A stretch of DNA of 64,000 bases from Anisodus tanguticus (taxonomy: Eukaryota > Streptophyta > Magnoliopsida > Solanales > Solanaceae): contig CM067550.1 in the NCBI GenBank assembly GCA_034509755.1, positions 14,005,001 through 14,069,000 of the forward strand, given 5' to 3'. Both the position numbers and the translations under genes were made by a program. Each line of letters begins with the position of its first letter. Within the stretch, counting starts at the first letter, position 1. The notes under the pieces are model-generated. The model worked only from the letters and a program-made list of their open reading frames with translations, was not told the DNA's origin and made no database searches. This document shows, one piece after another, positions 33,800-45,678 of this stretch.

Positions 33800-34129
33800 C
33801 TTATAAGCGCTTGATCTCTCTATGATATTCTTTCCTTGTGAAGGTTCTGGAATATTATGGAGTTGATCTATAATCTAGGATCTCATGCCTGGATCTTTAA
33901 TCAATTTTAATAATTTCATAAGGTTATCACCTTTGAGGATATTGATGTTTATATCCTGAAATTGAGCAAATATATTATAGAATTCATCATTCTCCCCATC
34001 CTTCTTACTGGAACAAGGTTGTCCTATTTAACATGGTAGACATTCATCCTTAGAAGCAATATAATCCTCATTATCAAGAGCTTTAATTTCCTCGTCTGAG
34101 GAAGAATCTTTAGCCTCATCCGATTAAAA

Positions 34130-35500
34130 CCCTAATCATCTAGCTCGAATTAAGCAATAGCTTACATAGGCTATTCTTCATATCATCATCAATGTTAAGA
34201 GATTTAATCTTCTCCTTAACTTTACAATCTTTATAATAATGGCCTATTCTGCCACATTTCCAACATGCCTTTGGAGTTTTAGACTTTATAAAATTCTTTC
34301 GAGTCTTAAACTCTTTTTTCCTTCGTGCCTTCTTATCCATGCGTTTTCCTTTTCATTTTTGGAAATTCTCCTGATTCTTAACTTTGCGTCTATGAGACCC
34401 TTTGGCTTTAGGTATCTCTATGTCAAACTGTCCGCAGAACTCACCCAATTGTTGTCTTTTATTGAGGTTCTGTCTTTTGATTTGCTGATTCATCTTGACT
34501 TCATTACATAAGGCTAAACCTTCTTGTGTACATGTACCTATAAGGATTCCATATGTATAAGTATCATAATTGATAGTAATTCCCCCCTCTTCTTAAGGCT
34601 TTTCTAACTCTCTCAGAGAAAAGGGCTGGTAAACCATCTATGAATTTAGATTTCCAATGAGAGTTATTACATTCTGGTAATTCCATTACCCTACTGAGGA
34701 ATACATCCTTGTACCACCTAAATGAGGTGAGGGTTTTACACCTTAGATTCTGAAGTAATATCCTAATATTTTCACTATCATCCGACCATCTTCCAATAAA
34801 ATATTTTATAATGTTGATTCCTAGGGTATATACAACATTTTGCGTAGGTTCTACTCCTGGTTCGGTTTTTACCGCAGTGATGATACTATTACGTTGGTCT
34901 TGGCTGAGATAATGGTCTTAGCTTTGCAGATTGTGTAGTACATCAACATTCTATAAACCACTGTATAAATCTGTCTCTCAGTATAACTATCTATGTTTCA
35001 TTCATAGATACTCTTACCACTATAACTATTATTATCAACAATCTCTTGCTCCTCAAATAATACATCATGAGGAGTAGGTCTAGGATAGTAGTACATTCTT
35101 TGTACTGGTTTCCTTACATATTTTTCTAGGTTATTAACCTCATCTAACACTTTCTGCTTATAATTATCTCCAAAAAGGTCAAACTCATAATCCCTGGTTA
35201 AAGGACTAATTTTTAATCCCTTAAACTTATCATCTAGTAATTGCTCAAGCTTTGAGTATGCTCTTAACTTGAAATTCTTAATCTCATGTGGATGTTGCAC
35301 ACAAGGAGTAGCTGCAGACATATCATTGCTAGTAGAAGGAATCAATTTCATAATTTTAGAAGTCAATTTTTCTACTTTATTATGTAAAAGAACAATATGT
35401 TCCCCTAGTATATTCATATAAACATTTATATAATTATTTTGTTTAAGCATGTTATTAATATGCGAGGTTGTAACTAAAGAAGTATTATCTTCAAACAATT
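34130..35500 (-). pseudogene. Coat-like region with a CCHC zinc knuckle, caulimovirid copy 1
   Basis: The frame 35498-34998 contains a helical stretch and PVQRMYYYPRPTPHDVLFEE with SYSGKSIYE. A broken middle follows. The frame 34340-34140 starts with many Lys/Arg and carries CWKCGRIGHYYKDC, a complete CCHC knuckle, as at the end of caulimovirid coat proteins, where it binds nucleic acid. Stops interrupt the region between 34400 and 35000. Confidence 0.7.
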
Positions 35501-36650
35501 TTGAAATGCAGTAAAATCAAGAATTTTATTATCCTTTTCAATTTGAAAGGGTTGTTGTGGAGAGAATTTCCCACTAGAAAGTTTATAATCCCTTTCTAAA
35601 ATAGAGATATAATCCACCACATATTTTGTTATAAATCATGGAACAAAAGATATAATCTTGTTAGCTTTAGAAATATCATTATAAAAGTCTTCTTGGAGAA
35701 TCGTGCGTTCTCGGTTATTAAAAGTTTCAAAAAACTATTTTTAAACGATTCACATCTGAGTTTATAAAAGTCTTCACTTATTAATCTCCTTGCGGGTGAA
35801 CCCCGACTAAAATCAATTTTTGGACCTTGATCTATTAAATACTTGGATAGCCCATGTTTGACTCAGTTATATCTGGGTCTTCATTAACTCCTCTGACAAT
35901 ATTATCATAACCAATTATAATCCTGTCAACTCTATGACTATCAGTATTATCTGGAACATGTGAATTTATAAAATCTTGAATATGTGAAGTAGAAGTTCGT
36001 GAAGGAGATCTAACAATATAATCAGCTGGTGAAATATAAGAACGGTTTGAAACATTAGATCTAGTAGATCTTGATCCAAAATCATTTATCAAGTAATTTG
36101 GTTTAGAAAACTTTAACTTGACAGTCCCATCTGGGCTTGTTCAATGTGAGCAATATCAGTATTACAATGTTGTAGAATATCTTCTTAAGTTTTTGGTACA
36201 TTTTACTTAAATTGATATTCTTTTACCAGGACATATATAACCAATATGCACATTAGTTATGATCTTAAATCATGTTCTATCAACCTTGATAGTACTAATC
36301 AATCAAGAGTTAACTCCTTGAATGGTCATCTAGGTTTTAGAAACTACTTATCTACCCTTGCTAGCTTGTACATGTATTTCTTATACTTCAACACATACCC
36401 ATTTAATCAAATGCAAAAAATGTCTTATATCCAATTTTAAATTCGTTAAAAAAGATCCAAAATCGTTTGTGCCAATGGGTTTTCTTGAAGGAATGGAAAC
36501 CTATTATAGCTCCTCCAAAATCCTTTGTTTTCATGGGTATTGATCACCTATCCAGATTTCAAAATTCTCTCCTCGTGATTTCTCCAATTTCATCTACTAT
36601 TTTAAATACGGTAATCAAATTAATTGATTCAACAAGGACACCAAGATATT
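35501..36650 (-). pseudogene. N-terminal region of caulimovirid copy 1
   Basis: An 85-codon frame (36092-35835) is Ser/Arg-rich (RSTRSNVSNRSYISPADY) and ends DPDITESNMGYPSI. Farther up (about 36650-36400) broken pieces such as FKIVDEIGEITRR remain. By position this could be the movement-protein part, but I cannot confirm a motif. The right end fades into unrelated sequence. Confidence 0.4.
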
Positions 36651-36821
36651 GAGATATATTTCATTGATTAACAAATTTAACTTTTAGTGTCACAAGTTAA
36701 AACACATGTGAGAACACATATACACATATTATCGAGGCATTTTTTTAACGGAAGTTCAAGACTCTAGAATTGCTGGTAGTTGTCAGAATTCTTTTTTTTT
36801 TTTATGATGAATGCATTTTGG

Positions 36822-37091
36822 GTTTTTTTTTTTTTTTTTTTTTGAAGGGGAAAGTCCCGAAGGCGAAATCCCCTACTTGTACCAGAGGCTTCTTGGTCAG
36901 GTGAGATGTAAATCGAAGGATATGCGCGAGTGGCAGCCCTGCAAGGGAGAGGACCAACGGGACACGAATCCAGGAACAACCCTTGCAATATTTCAGCAAA
37001 GACTGTCACCACACGGATTCGAACCCGCGACGTCGGAGTGGTTGTACCCCAATCACCTTGCCTTACCAACTCGCCTGTGCCCCGGGGGCTT
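36822..37091 (-). mobile_element. tRNA-derived SINE (TS-like) with target-site duplication
   Basis: On the minus strand it begins near 37091 with a tRNA-like head: an A-box-like GGCGAGTTGGTAAGG (about 37075-37061) and a perfect B box GGTTCGAATCC (37025-37015). A SINE body follows and a poly(A) tail (T run 36823-36843 on the plus strand). ATTTTGG occurs at 36815-36821 and 37092-37098 as a likely target duplication. It is transcribed by RNA polymerase III in principle and needs LINE enzymes to move. The open frames across it are fortuitous. Confidence 0.85.
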
Positions 37092-37098
37092 ATTTTGG

Positions 37099-39528
37099 AT
37101 CTTTTTTAATCGGGTCAAAAATTAGGGAGCATAATTTATAAGAGATGGATTGGGATGGGTTAAATGAGTATGGTGTATATTAGTTAAATAGGTTTATTAT
37201 TAAAAAAATAGAATTTTAACGTGACATGACACGCGAACTAGGAGAAAATGAAGTTTCTTATAGTATTTAATAAAGTTAATTTTCAAAATTTAATTGACCA
37301 TTCAGGAAATTAAGTCATTAAATCAAGGATGAAGAGCTTTTCTTTTTAAAAAAGATAAGTATTTCCACCATCACGTGTCTTACTTTTATTTTTTGTTTAT
37401 CTCAAAAAGTATATTTTTTAATATTTAGTAAGTTTTATAATTTCAATTTTTATATAATAAATATAAGACCATAAAATTTTAAAAATTATACACATTTTTA
37501 ATTTTAGGATCATAAAATTTTACTATTTGTTTTTTATTTTATAATCAGTCAAATTAAGAGACATAAATTGAGCAGAAGAGAGTACTTATTTGTGGCTGAA
37601 ATGAACATTAAGAGCAAATAGTGACGAATGGTTAGGTGCACAGAGGCTAAGATAGATAGATAGATAGCTGGGGCATTTCTGAGGCACTGAGCAGTGAAGT
37701 GAAATGTCAATGGCTTATTTAAATATCAGTAGTTATCAACTTTAATTTATCTTGGGCACTTAAACTTCAGCTTTTGTCGTGGCTTAATCACGGGCGTTCA
37801 TTCACGCATGCCACAACTGGTGGCCAAAACCCCCCAACGCCTTATGTGGTTTCTCGTTAGAAACGAATTATCCCTATACACTCAAACCTGACATAGTTTG
37901 TCCGAAATTTTTTTATATATATATATATATTAACATTTAATGTTTAGATCTCATTTAGCTATTATAAACGAAAGTATATAAATAATTGTTTTTATATAGT
38001 ATTTTTATACTATAAACGAAAATAATATACTTGTTAATTTTAAAATCTCATTAATTAAAAATTAAAAAGACTAATAAATTACAAATAAATTCATGACTAG
38101 TTATACCATACATATAAAAAATTAAAATCTAAGGAACATATGCATTTAAAATTAATTGAGAATTTAAATACAATTTCATGTTTGAAATAAGAATTCTACA
38201 ATTGTAAGTTGTTTCGTAAATTTCAATCTCTTAGCGATAATATAAGACTTGAATTGACGAATAGTTTTGTCCAAACTTTTAGAAAAAAGGAATTCAATAG
38301 CTTTCATTTGAAGAATGCCTAAGAGCTTAACAATTGACTCTTTTATCTTTACCCAAAGTAGCAATACGTTGAGACGCTTCATCAACCACTCCAATCACTT
38401 GTGTAATACTCTTTTCATCAGTGTAAGTTTCAAGGATGGAAAGAGTTGAGACAAGCTCGTATAAGTGGTAGCATTCATTTCTTGATTGGTGTTATGAGAT
38501 GAGATTTGTGCTATAAGTGATGACACACTACCAATATATTTTGATATTTTACTATGTGCATGACATTAGTGATGATTATCATAAAAATAGATATTTTTTT
38601 ATATATAATATACTTCTTACAAATATTATTAAACAATATTCGAGTATAATTGTTATAGAAAGATAATTTTATAAGGAGTGTATCGTTATAATAAATGTCG
38701 TGAGAAGTAAAATATAACATGAAAATTTGGTTCTGAAAAAAATCAGACCGTTATAGTGAAATGATGTTATAGCGAATGACGATTATAGAAAGATTTAACT
38801 GTATATTAAAATTAGTACAATAATTTTATACATTGTTTGGTTATGAAAATGTGCAAAAATAATCTCTACATAAAATCTAGCATAAATTATATATTTTAAT
38901 AGTTTGGTTGAATTTCTTTTCCACATAAAATGTAACATTGCTAATATATATTTGATTCATGTTATTTTTCCGCATAATTAATACGTGTACAAGTTATGAA
39001 TGAATCTACACATTATTTTATGTAAGATAAAAGATGAAATAACTAAACACTGCATAACTAAACTATATATAACTAATCTTTATATTACTAATACTTTCAT
39101 AATCAATCTCAATATTACTAATATCTGCATAATTAATCTATGCATAGCTAATACCGTACATGCATAACTTTAACCAATAACCACACAACTTGGTGAGATA
39201 GCAATAGTAATTTTGGGATTAAACGTGAGATTACCTAATTATGTCAAGTTTGGTAGTAGATCTTTCCAACTTTGGGATTAATGTTTCGAAATTGTTTATA
39301 TCTCAACTGTAATTATTTTTGTCCCATACTTTATGTGGAATAGTAATATCGGGATTACTAATTTCGAGATAAACATATTTATTCTTTTTCAAAAAATTTC
39401 TCCCAAATTTTTTAAGAAAGACAAAGGAGAAATTAAAAATAAAATTTTATCGTTATTTATCTAATTTAACAAATACATATTTTATATTATACCTTAATAA
39501 TTTTTTGTTCAATAAATCAAATATCTAC

Positions 39529-39583
<55 letters not shown>

Positions 39584-40320
39584 GACATCATTTAATTCTC
39601 ATAATATATTTCGGGTTAACTTATTCTCCGATTGTTTAGTAGTCCAGAAAAGTTAAATCACTAGGGTCGTTTGATCAAACCAGATTATCCTAAAATTATA
39701 ACTAGAATTATAAATTCTAAGGTTATAACTGGGATTATAATATGACTTATATATCCCATTTCTAAAGTTTTTATTTTTGTAATTTTTTTTTGTTTCAAAT
39801 TAAATGTGTCACATAAATACAAAATTAAATATGCTACATAAATTAGGACACAAAATAATACAGTACTTATCACCAAACCAAATGCAAAATAAAATAATCT
39901 ATTTTTATTCTGAAATTATTATTATTATCCCACCAACCAAACTATCCAATTTAATCCCTCCCCAATCAAATCCATTTTTTAGTGGTAGCTGAAGGACTAA
40001 AGAGGAGGAGCAGCAATTGATGTTGCTAGGGTTTTCAGAGGCAGTACCTTATATTATATAGCTGGGGATACCAAGAAAGAAGACAAATGATCGCCACCCT
40101 GTCCTCTGCCGCCCTAATATTCCACTTTCGGCTTATTGCCTCCCTGCATGTTCATCTGTGCACCCTATATTATTACTCTTATACCTATTCTTTCTTTTTC
40201 ACTCTCTCTTTTAATTAATTTCCCTACACATTTGGCTTTAATTCACTGTTATCCTTTGGTCTCTGTCTCTTTTTTTGTCTTCTTTTATTACCAAAGAGTA
40301 CATGCTTGTGACCTCCAGCT
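37099..40320. other. AT-rich intergenic region with MITE-like remnants
   Basis: No credible gene. It contains a (GATA)n stretch at 37650-37668, an (AT)n run at 37915-37931, blocks of TATAGCGAATGACG and GTTATAACTGGGATTATAATA type that resemble MITE ends at 38740-38800 and 39660-39760, and repeated CATAACTAAT motifs at 39030-39170. The 72-codon minus frame at 38176-38394 has helical composition but no recognised domain. Confidence 0.5.
39534..39581. repeat. (AT)n microsatellite
   Basis: About 48 bp of uninterrupted AT dinucleotides, some 900 bp upstream of the MIR167 hairpin. Confidence 0.95.
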
Positions 40321-40329
40321 TCTTACTAG

Positions 40330-40337
40330 TATAAATA
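40330..40337 (+). promoter_or_regulatory. TATA box of the MIR167 gene
   Basis: TATAAATA lies about 155 bp upstream of the hairpin. The CT-rich, ACA-containing sequence 25-45 bp further on (about 40355-40375) is a plausible start site for RNA polymerase II. The upstream 100-300 bp are pyrimidine-rich, as in many plant promoters. Confidence 0.6.
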
Positions 40338-40497
40338 AATGCTAACAATACATCCCCTTTTCATTTTCAAACATATCAATCGCAAGTTTTCAGTTTTTTG
40401 TTTGTTTCTTTTTCTTCTATAGCTATAGATTCAATCTGAAAGAATATTTCGAGGGAAGTTGGTTTGTTATTGATTAAAACGTCTACAGAGGAACAAG

Positions 40498-40518
40498 TGA
40501 AGCTGCCAGCATGATCTA
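40498..40518 (+). ncRNA. miR167: Mature miR167 (21 nt)
   Basis: The 21 nt beginning TGAAGCTGCC and ending CATGATCTA are identical to the plant miR167a/b sequence as I know it. It starts with U, as preferred by AGO1. Confidence 0.96.
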
Positions 40519-40571
40519 AACTTGGCCACTTATATATATATATATACTGTATGAATGGCTGACCAAGATTA

Positions 40572-40594
40572 GGTCATGCTAGGACAGCCTCACT
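40572..40594 (+). ncRNA. miR167*: miR167 star strand (predicted)
   Basis: The strand starting GGTCATGCTAGG pairs with the mature strand with 2-nt 3' overhangs. It has one bulged A and one A:C mismatch. The exact ends are inferred from pairing. Confidence 0.7.
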
Positions 40595-40692
40595 CCTTCC
40601 TCTCTTGATGACTCGACACAGTATATTTTGATCTCTACAACTGTGAAGCTAAAAGCGAGTTTGACCGACCAACAACGAAATCACTGTATCAG

Positions 40693-41901
40693 GGTAAGTA
40701 GCCTTGTAATAAGCATATATTATTTACTTTCCATGTATCCTGGTTTCTATTATCTTTGATGCTTTTGGCCCATGCTAATCGTTTAATTTATTTTTCTACA
40801 CCATATTTTCTTTGCTCAAATTTATATAACTAAACTCAACTTGCTTGTCATTGAGACTCAATGACTTTGAATCTTCACCGTTCAAAAATTTTGAGAGCAA
40901 ACATTTGGCCAAAATGGAGTATCACTAATAATATTGTCGTTCATTTGATTATTTTAGTTCCTGTGAAAGGATTATTACTGCAATTCTACTTTATATGCTG
41001 ACGAGTATACACAGGTCCTTTGGAATCAGAAAAAGAGGTAAATCAGAAAGGTAAATCGTTTGCCCTTTCGTAATGAATTCGTGGGATGCACATACTGCAG
41101 AGATACATATATGTAAACCTTTCATAGTGAAATATCAGTTTCTTCACCATGTTTGTATAAATGTAATCCGAAATTTACAGTTGATAGTAGTAATATTTAA
41201 CATTCTTAACTAATGTAAAGCTCGAAAGATAGGAGGAAATTTGTATCCTTATTATGACAAGGAGATGTCTTTTTCTCGCTTGACGAACAAATTGACCGAG
41301 CCAAAAAGGATTTCAGTCCCTGAGACGCAAAGGACTTCTGATTAGTAGATTCAATATATCTTTCTATAATGAAGCATCATTTTCAAATGCTAGATTCACC
41401 TTATAACGTCTGAGGATAAAATTTCATATTAAAATATTGAAAGTTTGACCTTGATAAACTAAATTTTAGACATGTATTTTGGAAGTTTGCTGGCCCAATC
41501 AAACATGCAAAATTTCAAACAAAATTTACAACTTTAAACAGGAATTCAGGTTTCGTTAAAACAGAAGATAATATTATTTTTGAAAATTTTAATTGAAAAT
41601 TTAAAAATAAAATGTTAATTGAAAATTAACGCATAATATTCTTATTTTTAATGATATTACTATGATAACTTTTCAAATTCAACTCTTTTGAAAATATTCA
41701 TTTGAAAGTTTTTTTTTTGGTCCTATGTTTAACTCAAATCTCATTTTTATTTTTTTGCAAAACATGCATGGCATCTGATGCATATTTTTCTTGTTGTAAA
41801 AAATGGTTATTTAAGACTTTCATGCGTTACTTTTTTTGTTGATATCATTGACAAATTCTGACTATCATTTGGATTTTGATCATTATCAGCAAATGTTTTT
41901 A
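40693..41901. other. Region downstream of MIR167
   Basis: It probably includes the rest of the primary transcript: the candidate intron begins at about 40692 and TATACACAG at 41006-41014 could be an acceptor. No frame, terminator or second hairpin is recognised. The last 300 bp are very AT-rich. Confidence 0.45.
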
Positions 41902-43037
41902 TTACTCCTTAAATAATATCGGTAGGAGTTCGCTAGGATAGTTTAAAAGGTCTTCCACATTCATTGCATTTTTATAACCAAAACCATTGATAACTTCATG
42001 TAATCCCTGTATGCCTTCATCTTCACCAAGTGGTTGGTCAGTATTTATATCTTCGTCTAATTGAATTTTGTAATATCGAAAACAATTTGCAATAGTTGTT
42101 ATTTTCACATCAATATTCCAAATCGCACTAATAAAATTGATAGCATTCAGCACGCTAATTTGGTTTGGACTTGTCTTTCCTTACTCGGTAGAGTTGCAAG
42201 ATGCTTGAATAATGAATTTTCAATGTCTGAATAATTGCAGCATTAATGGTTATATCTTTGAGGTTGTATTTGGAGGCAAGAAAAATAGTTCTAACATTTC
42301 TCAAGCTTTCAATAACCTTAAGATGGGAAGGCCAATTGTCCACTATCGAAAGAACTTTTCTGTCATCCATTTCGTTTATCAAACCATCAAACGAATTTTT
42401 GAAAAAGTAAGGTTATTCAAATTCACATTTTAAAAACTTCTAGGATTAGCATACTTACAAATTATCTAAAGTAACACTTTGTCAGAATCGTCGTCATTGC
42501 AACAAACAACAACTGTAATCCTTTCGTTGACCTTTCGTCCTTCCAATTGCTTTGTTGCAAGTGAAGGATTTGCTTTCAAACGATAAACTAAACTTGTTTC
42601 ATCCATATTGTAGATATTCTTCTATTGAAATTGATCTAATTTAGCTCTTCTACTTGGTAAAGCATCCTTAACATTCTCCATAGCAATTGAACCACTTTCA
42701 CCAAATCTTTGATAAGATTTAATTTCACGTCTCGCCTTAAATTGTTCTAATTAGCCACTTGAGAAATCATTCATACAACACTTTTTCTAACTCTGGATAT
42801 TTTGATTACTTGTGTCTCTTGACGTTTTTATTCTTTATCTCCATTGATAAATATTTTAATTTTTTAAGAGTATTTGATATTATTGATTGATTGATAGAGA
42901 TGTTAGAATTTTTGCTCCATCGATAACTGTAAATCTTTTTTATTGAAAGTGGGCTGCTCATTTTTATTCTCGCATAATGCTATTTTTATTTCATCAGTCA
43001 AGGTGGATTTTGTCGCTCCTTTCAAATTTGAAGCCAT
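41902..43037 (-). pseudogene. pogo/Tigger-type transposase (DDE superfamily)
   Basis: The frame starts MASNLKGATKSTLTDEIK at 43037. After broken helix-turn-helix sequence it gives ENVKDALPSRRAKLDQFQ, NIYNMDETSLVYRL (first Asp), ATKQLEGRKVNERITVVVCC, then VLSIVDNWPSHLKVIESL (second Asp) and the C-terminal IDVKITTIANCFRYYKI. The third acidic residue expected in the ...D-A-G-I-I-R box is Asn here (ITINAAII, about 42236-42259). Frameshifts or stops lie near 42850, 42620, 42440 and 42155. It resembles the Tigger/jerky-like transposases of plants, which cut and paste DNA elements. I could not find a matching pair of terminal repeats. Confidence 0.75.
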
Positions 43038-45030
43038 GAAGAAGAAATAAAAGAAAAATCTAGTGATTTAAGAATGAAAAAAAAACTAACTTATTTATAG
43101 AGTTTGTGTTCATGCATAACATTTAATAAATTTTTTGTTACAATGTATTTTGTTTTATCAATATACAATTCATGCGTTTTATTTTTTTAAATTGTTTCTT
43201 ACAGAGTACTTAGTTCAAAATTTTAATTTCTCAATTAATAATAAGTAAATATTAATATAAAGTTCATGCATGTATTACGTATTTACTAGCTTTTTTGTTA
43301 GATAATAAAACTTAATTTCATCTTTTAGTTTATCAATAATTATAATTAATAATTATTAAAAGAAAATTCATGCATATTTGATAGTTCATGCTGATCCTTT
43401 ACTAAATTTATTACAGTGTACTTAGTTTAATTTTTTTAGTTTTTTAATATATATATTTAAAATTACATGCATGAACCTTAATTAAAATAATAATAAAAAT
43501 ATATAACAAAATGCCCACACAATATATAACCTTAATTTATTCATTTATCGATAAATTAATAAATTATTCATTTATCAATAGATAAATATCCTCGCTAAAC
43601 GAATATTTTTTGTCGGTCCCAATGATATTCATTTATTGAGGTTTTACCGTACTTGCGACAATGATCTCGTATGAGAAGTAATTTCTGAAATAGCTAGACT
43701 TATAAAAATTTATGAATTTAATTAGGTCAACAACTTTAATAGTGAAACAAAAAATTGGCTATCGATCTGTCTGTGCATTTTCCCCACCTATGGTGCTGGA
43801 AGGTTTGGCATTAACACCCGACCTTTTATAACTATAAATAATGAAAAGATTAAATATATGAATGAAGGGATATGCAATCTTACCTCTTTAAAATTTAAAT
43901 CCCATGTGAGCGTTGGACATGCCCAACACTTTACAACAAGTGAGCTAACAAAAACAAGAAGCTATCCAATTGCAGCTATCAGTGGTACACCTATGTGCAT
44001 TTATTCCTAGTGTTAAGCTACAGCTACACTTACATTATGTAAAAACATAGATTAATTAGGAGGACTCCTCTCTCATACAAGAAGTAAACATGTTCATTAT
44101 GAAATTAAAAAGTTAGCAGGTGACTAGTAGGAAAAGGCACTGAACATAGTGGAAAATTTAGTAAGAAAATAATATATTTTTTAGTAGTGGCCTTGAGAGC
44201 TTGTTCTTGAATTGATGAATAAAGGAACTGATCACTAACAAGGAGACAAACTTCGATCACGAATGTGAAAGTGGACTTTGATGTAAGGAGAGCTTTTGAT
44301 CGCTGAAGAAGAAAGCTTCTTTATCATAGCTAGAGAGGAAAACTTCTTGGTGGAAGCTATTACTTGATAACCACCAAAGAGAAAAGCTTTTGAATATATA
44401 TTTCTGATCCCTTATTTTGTCTTATAGGAGCTCCATAGTGGTAGAATAGAAAAGTTTGTTATACACCCAAAGAATTTGATTTGATTGGCCCATTTGAATT
44501 GCAAATCGATTTCATTTATCTTGTGATAATTAAGCTTCAATTTAGCTGGCCAGATCTAGTGTGTCGCTTATACACTTGAGTTTGCATTGGCTAGTTGATT
44601 TGGCTTCACATGCCCTATTTTCTGGGAGGATCTTTTCATCACCTAACAACCCTGACAAGGGTAGGAATATAGATGACATATTAACATATTTATATGTAGG
44701 TTTAACAAATAATAGGCATGTAGTACGGAAGCAAGTATTATTAACTCAAAATTCATTTTTTAAATAATAGTCTACAACCTTCTATCAACATTTAACATCA
44801 TAATTGCAGAGATGTATACTTATCAAGATTATAATTATAAACACATAGTCTGAAAACATACCTCTTAGCAGAATATTAAGATCACCGGAGATACTCAACC
44901 CACCCTGGCTCTGCCTCACTTTTTCCCTCACTGGTGACGGAATAAATGGCCTAGGTGCTGGGAGTTGCTCGACAGACTCTTTCTTAAATTTTCTTTTAAG
45001 AGATGATGTTTTATGGACTAATATGGTTCT
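43038..45030. other. AT-rich intergenic region
   Basis: No credible gene. At 43590-43650 the sequence ending GAGGTTTTACCGTA looks like one terminal repeat of a Tigger-like element, without a visible partner. The 68-codon frame at 44561-44767 has no features of a gene. Confidence 0.45.
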
Positions 45031-45052
45031 TAAGTATAAGCTTTCAAAGTAT

Positions 45053-45196
45053 TTATTTTCTGGTATTATGATATTAATCTTGCTATTGGCTATAGACTAG
45101 AAGGGTTTTTAGCTAGACATGAGAGAGTATTTTAAAGATTGAAGTTGTTGTATTTCGAAAGATGATCTCAGATGTTACAATGAGGCTCTTTATATA
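45053..45196 (-). promoter_or_regulatory. 35S-like promoter core and poly(A) signal of caulimovirid copy 2
   Basis: On the minus strand TATATAAAG (45196-45188) is followed about 130 bp later by AATAAA (45058-45053). Upstream (45200-45640, minus) the region is purine-rich with several AAAGAAGA-type repeats. The placement, after the transactivator-like frame, is that of the full-length RNA promoter in caulimovirids. A CATTTTAGTAGTATGATAA-type block and a duplicated ACTCCTATAGAATA (45490 and 45541) lie in the same region. Confidence 0.6.
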
Positions 45197-45678
45197 GATA
45201 ACATTGGTTGCCTTTTACTATTGGCATGCTGAAAAAGTAATAAAGTTGATACATTATTGTTACAAAAGTCCTAAAGCAAATAGTGCTTTGTCTCTTGTCC
45301 TTTCATGTTTTTCTTTAAAGTTGTTTGTCGTTGCTGCCATTTTTTCAACGTTTGTTGGCTTGTCATCTTCTGCCTTTGATTCCTTGTGGGTCCGGCGACT
45401 TTTGCTTTCTTCCACAGGCATCTTCTTTGCACAGGGACATTTTTTTGTCTGTCTTCTTTGCACAAAAAGATGATTTTTTTTCTTCTTCGACGATACTCCT
45501 ATAGAATAGGAACGATATCGTTTTAATTTTTTCCTTTTGATACTCCTATAGAATAATAACGTTATCATTTTAGTAGTATGATAATACATGGGCTTTACTG
45601 TAGTTTAGACTACATTGGGCCATATTAAGTTGTTACATTGTGGCTTTCTGTAGTTTAAATTACATTGGGCCGTTTCAT

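Larger units (their letters stand above)
29857..36650 (-). mobile_element. Endogenous caulimovirid (pararetrovirus) copy 1, defective
   Basis: A minus-strand series of broken frames with the order: unassigned N-terminal region, coat-like region with a zinc knuckle, coiled coil, aspartic protease, RT, RNase H, then a long C-terminal region. No LTRs flank it. The order and the RT/RNase H type fit Caulimoviridae, many of which persist as inert copies in Solanaceae. It has many stops, frameshifts and an altered RT active site. The right boundary is approximate. Confidence 0.75.
40485..40607 (+). ncRNA. MIR167: miR167 precursor hairpin
   Basis: The 5' arm (about 40489-40528) and the 3' arm (about 40561-40603) pair through GAGGAA/TTCCTC, GTGA/TCAC, GCTG/CAGC, AGCATGA/TCATGCT and CTTGG/CCAAG, with a small bulge next to the CC/GG pairs and an AT-rich loop (40529-40560). 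The long stem extends below the mature duplex, as needed for DCL1 processing. The mature strand is on the 5' arm, as in all MIR167 genes. Confidence 0.93.
40360..40692 (+). ncRNA. MIR167: Primary transcript of miR167, first exon (approximate)
   Basis: The primary microRNA is inferred from the TATA box (40330), the hairpin (40485-40607) and a candidate splice donor, CAGGGTAAGTAG at 40688-40699, which would end the first exon at about 40692. miR167 guides cleavage of mRNAs for the auxin response factors ARF6 and ARF8 and so acts in flower and ovule development and in rooting (family knowledge). The start site and splicing are inferred; the hairpin is not. It stands alone with no protein-coding neighbour in the window. 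Confidence 0.75.

Noticed and set aside
36764..37125. Open frames of about 100 codons on both strands
   Set aside because: They cross the tRNA-derived SINE and its A tail. A polymerase III element explains the sequence.
38176..38394. 72-codon minus-strand frame as a gene
   Set aside because: Helical composition but no recognised domain, no promoter or splice signals and an upstream stop. Not enough to call it.
39534..39581. Replication origin or matrix attachment site at the AT run
   Set aside because: Only a microsatellite can be supported from sequence alone.
40136..40345. 69-codon frame upstream of the MIR167 TATA box
   Set aside because: Pyrimidine-rich promoter sequence, biased composition (Leu, Ser, Phe), overlaps the TATA box and has no domain.
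43590..43650. Right terminal repeat of the Tigger-like transposon
   Set aside because: GAGGTTTTACCGTA looks like such an end, but no inverted partner was found left of 41902, so I did not set element borders.
45260..45589. 109-codon Lys-rich minus-strand frame in the promoter region of caulimovirid copy 2
   Set aside because: It falls in the purine-rich intergenic region upstream of the 35S-like TATA box, where such biased frames arise by chance.
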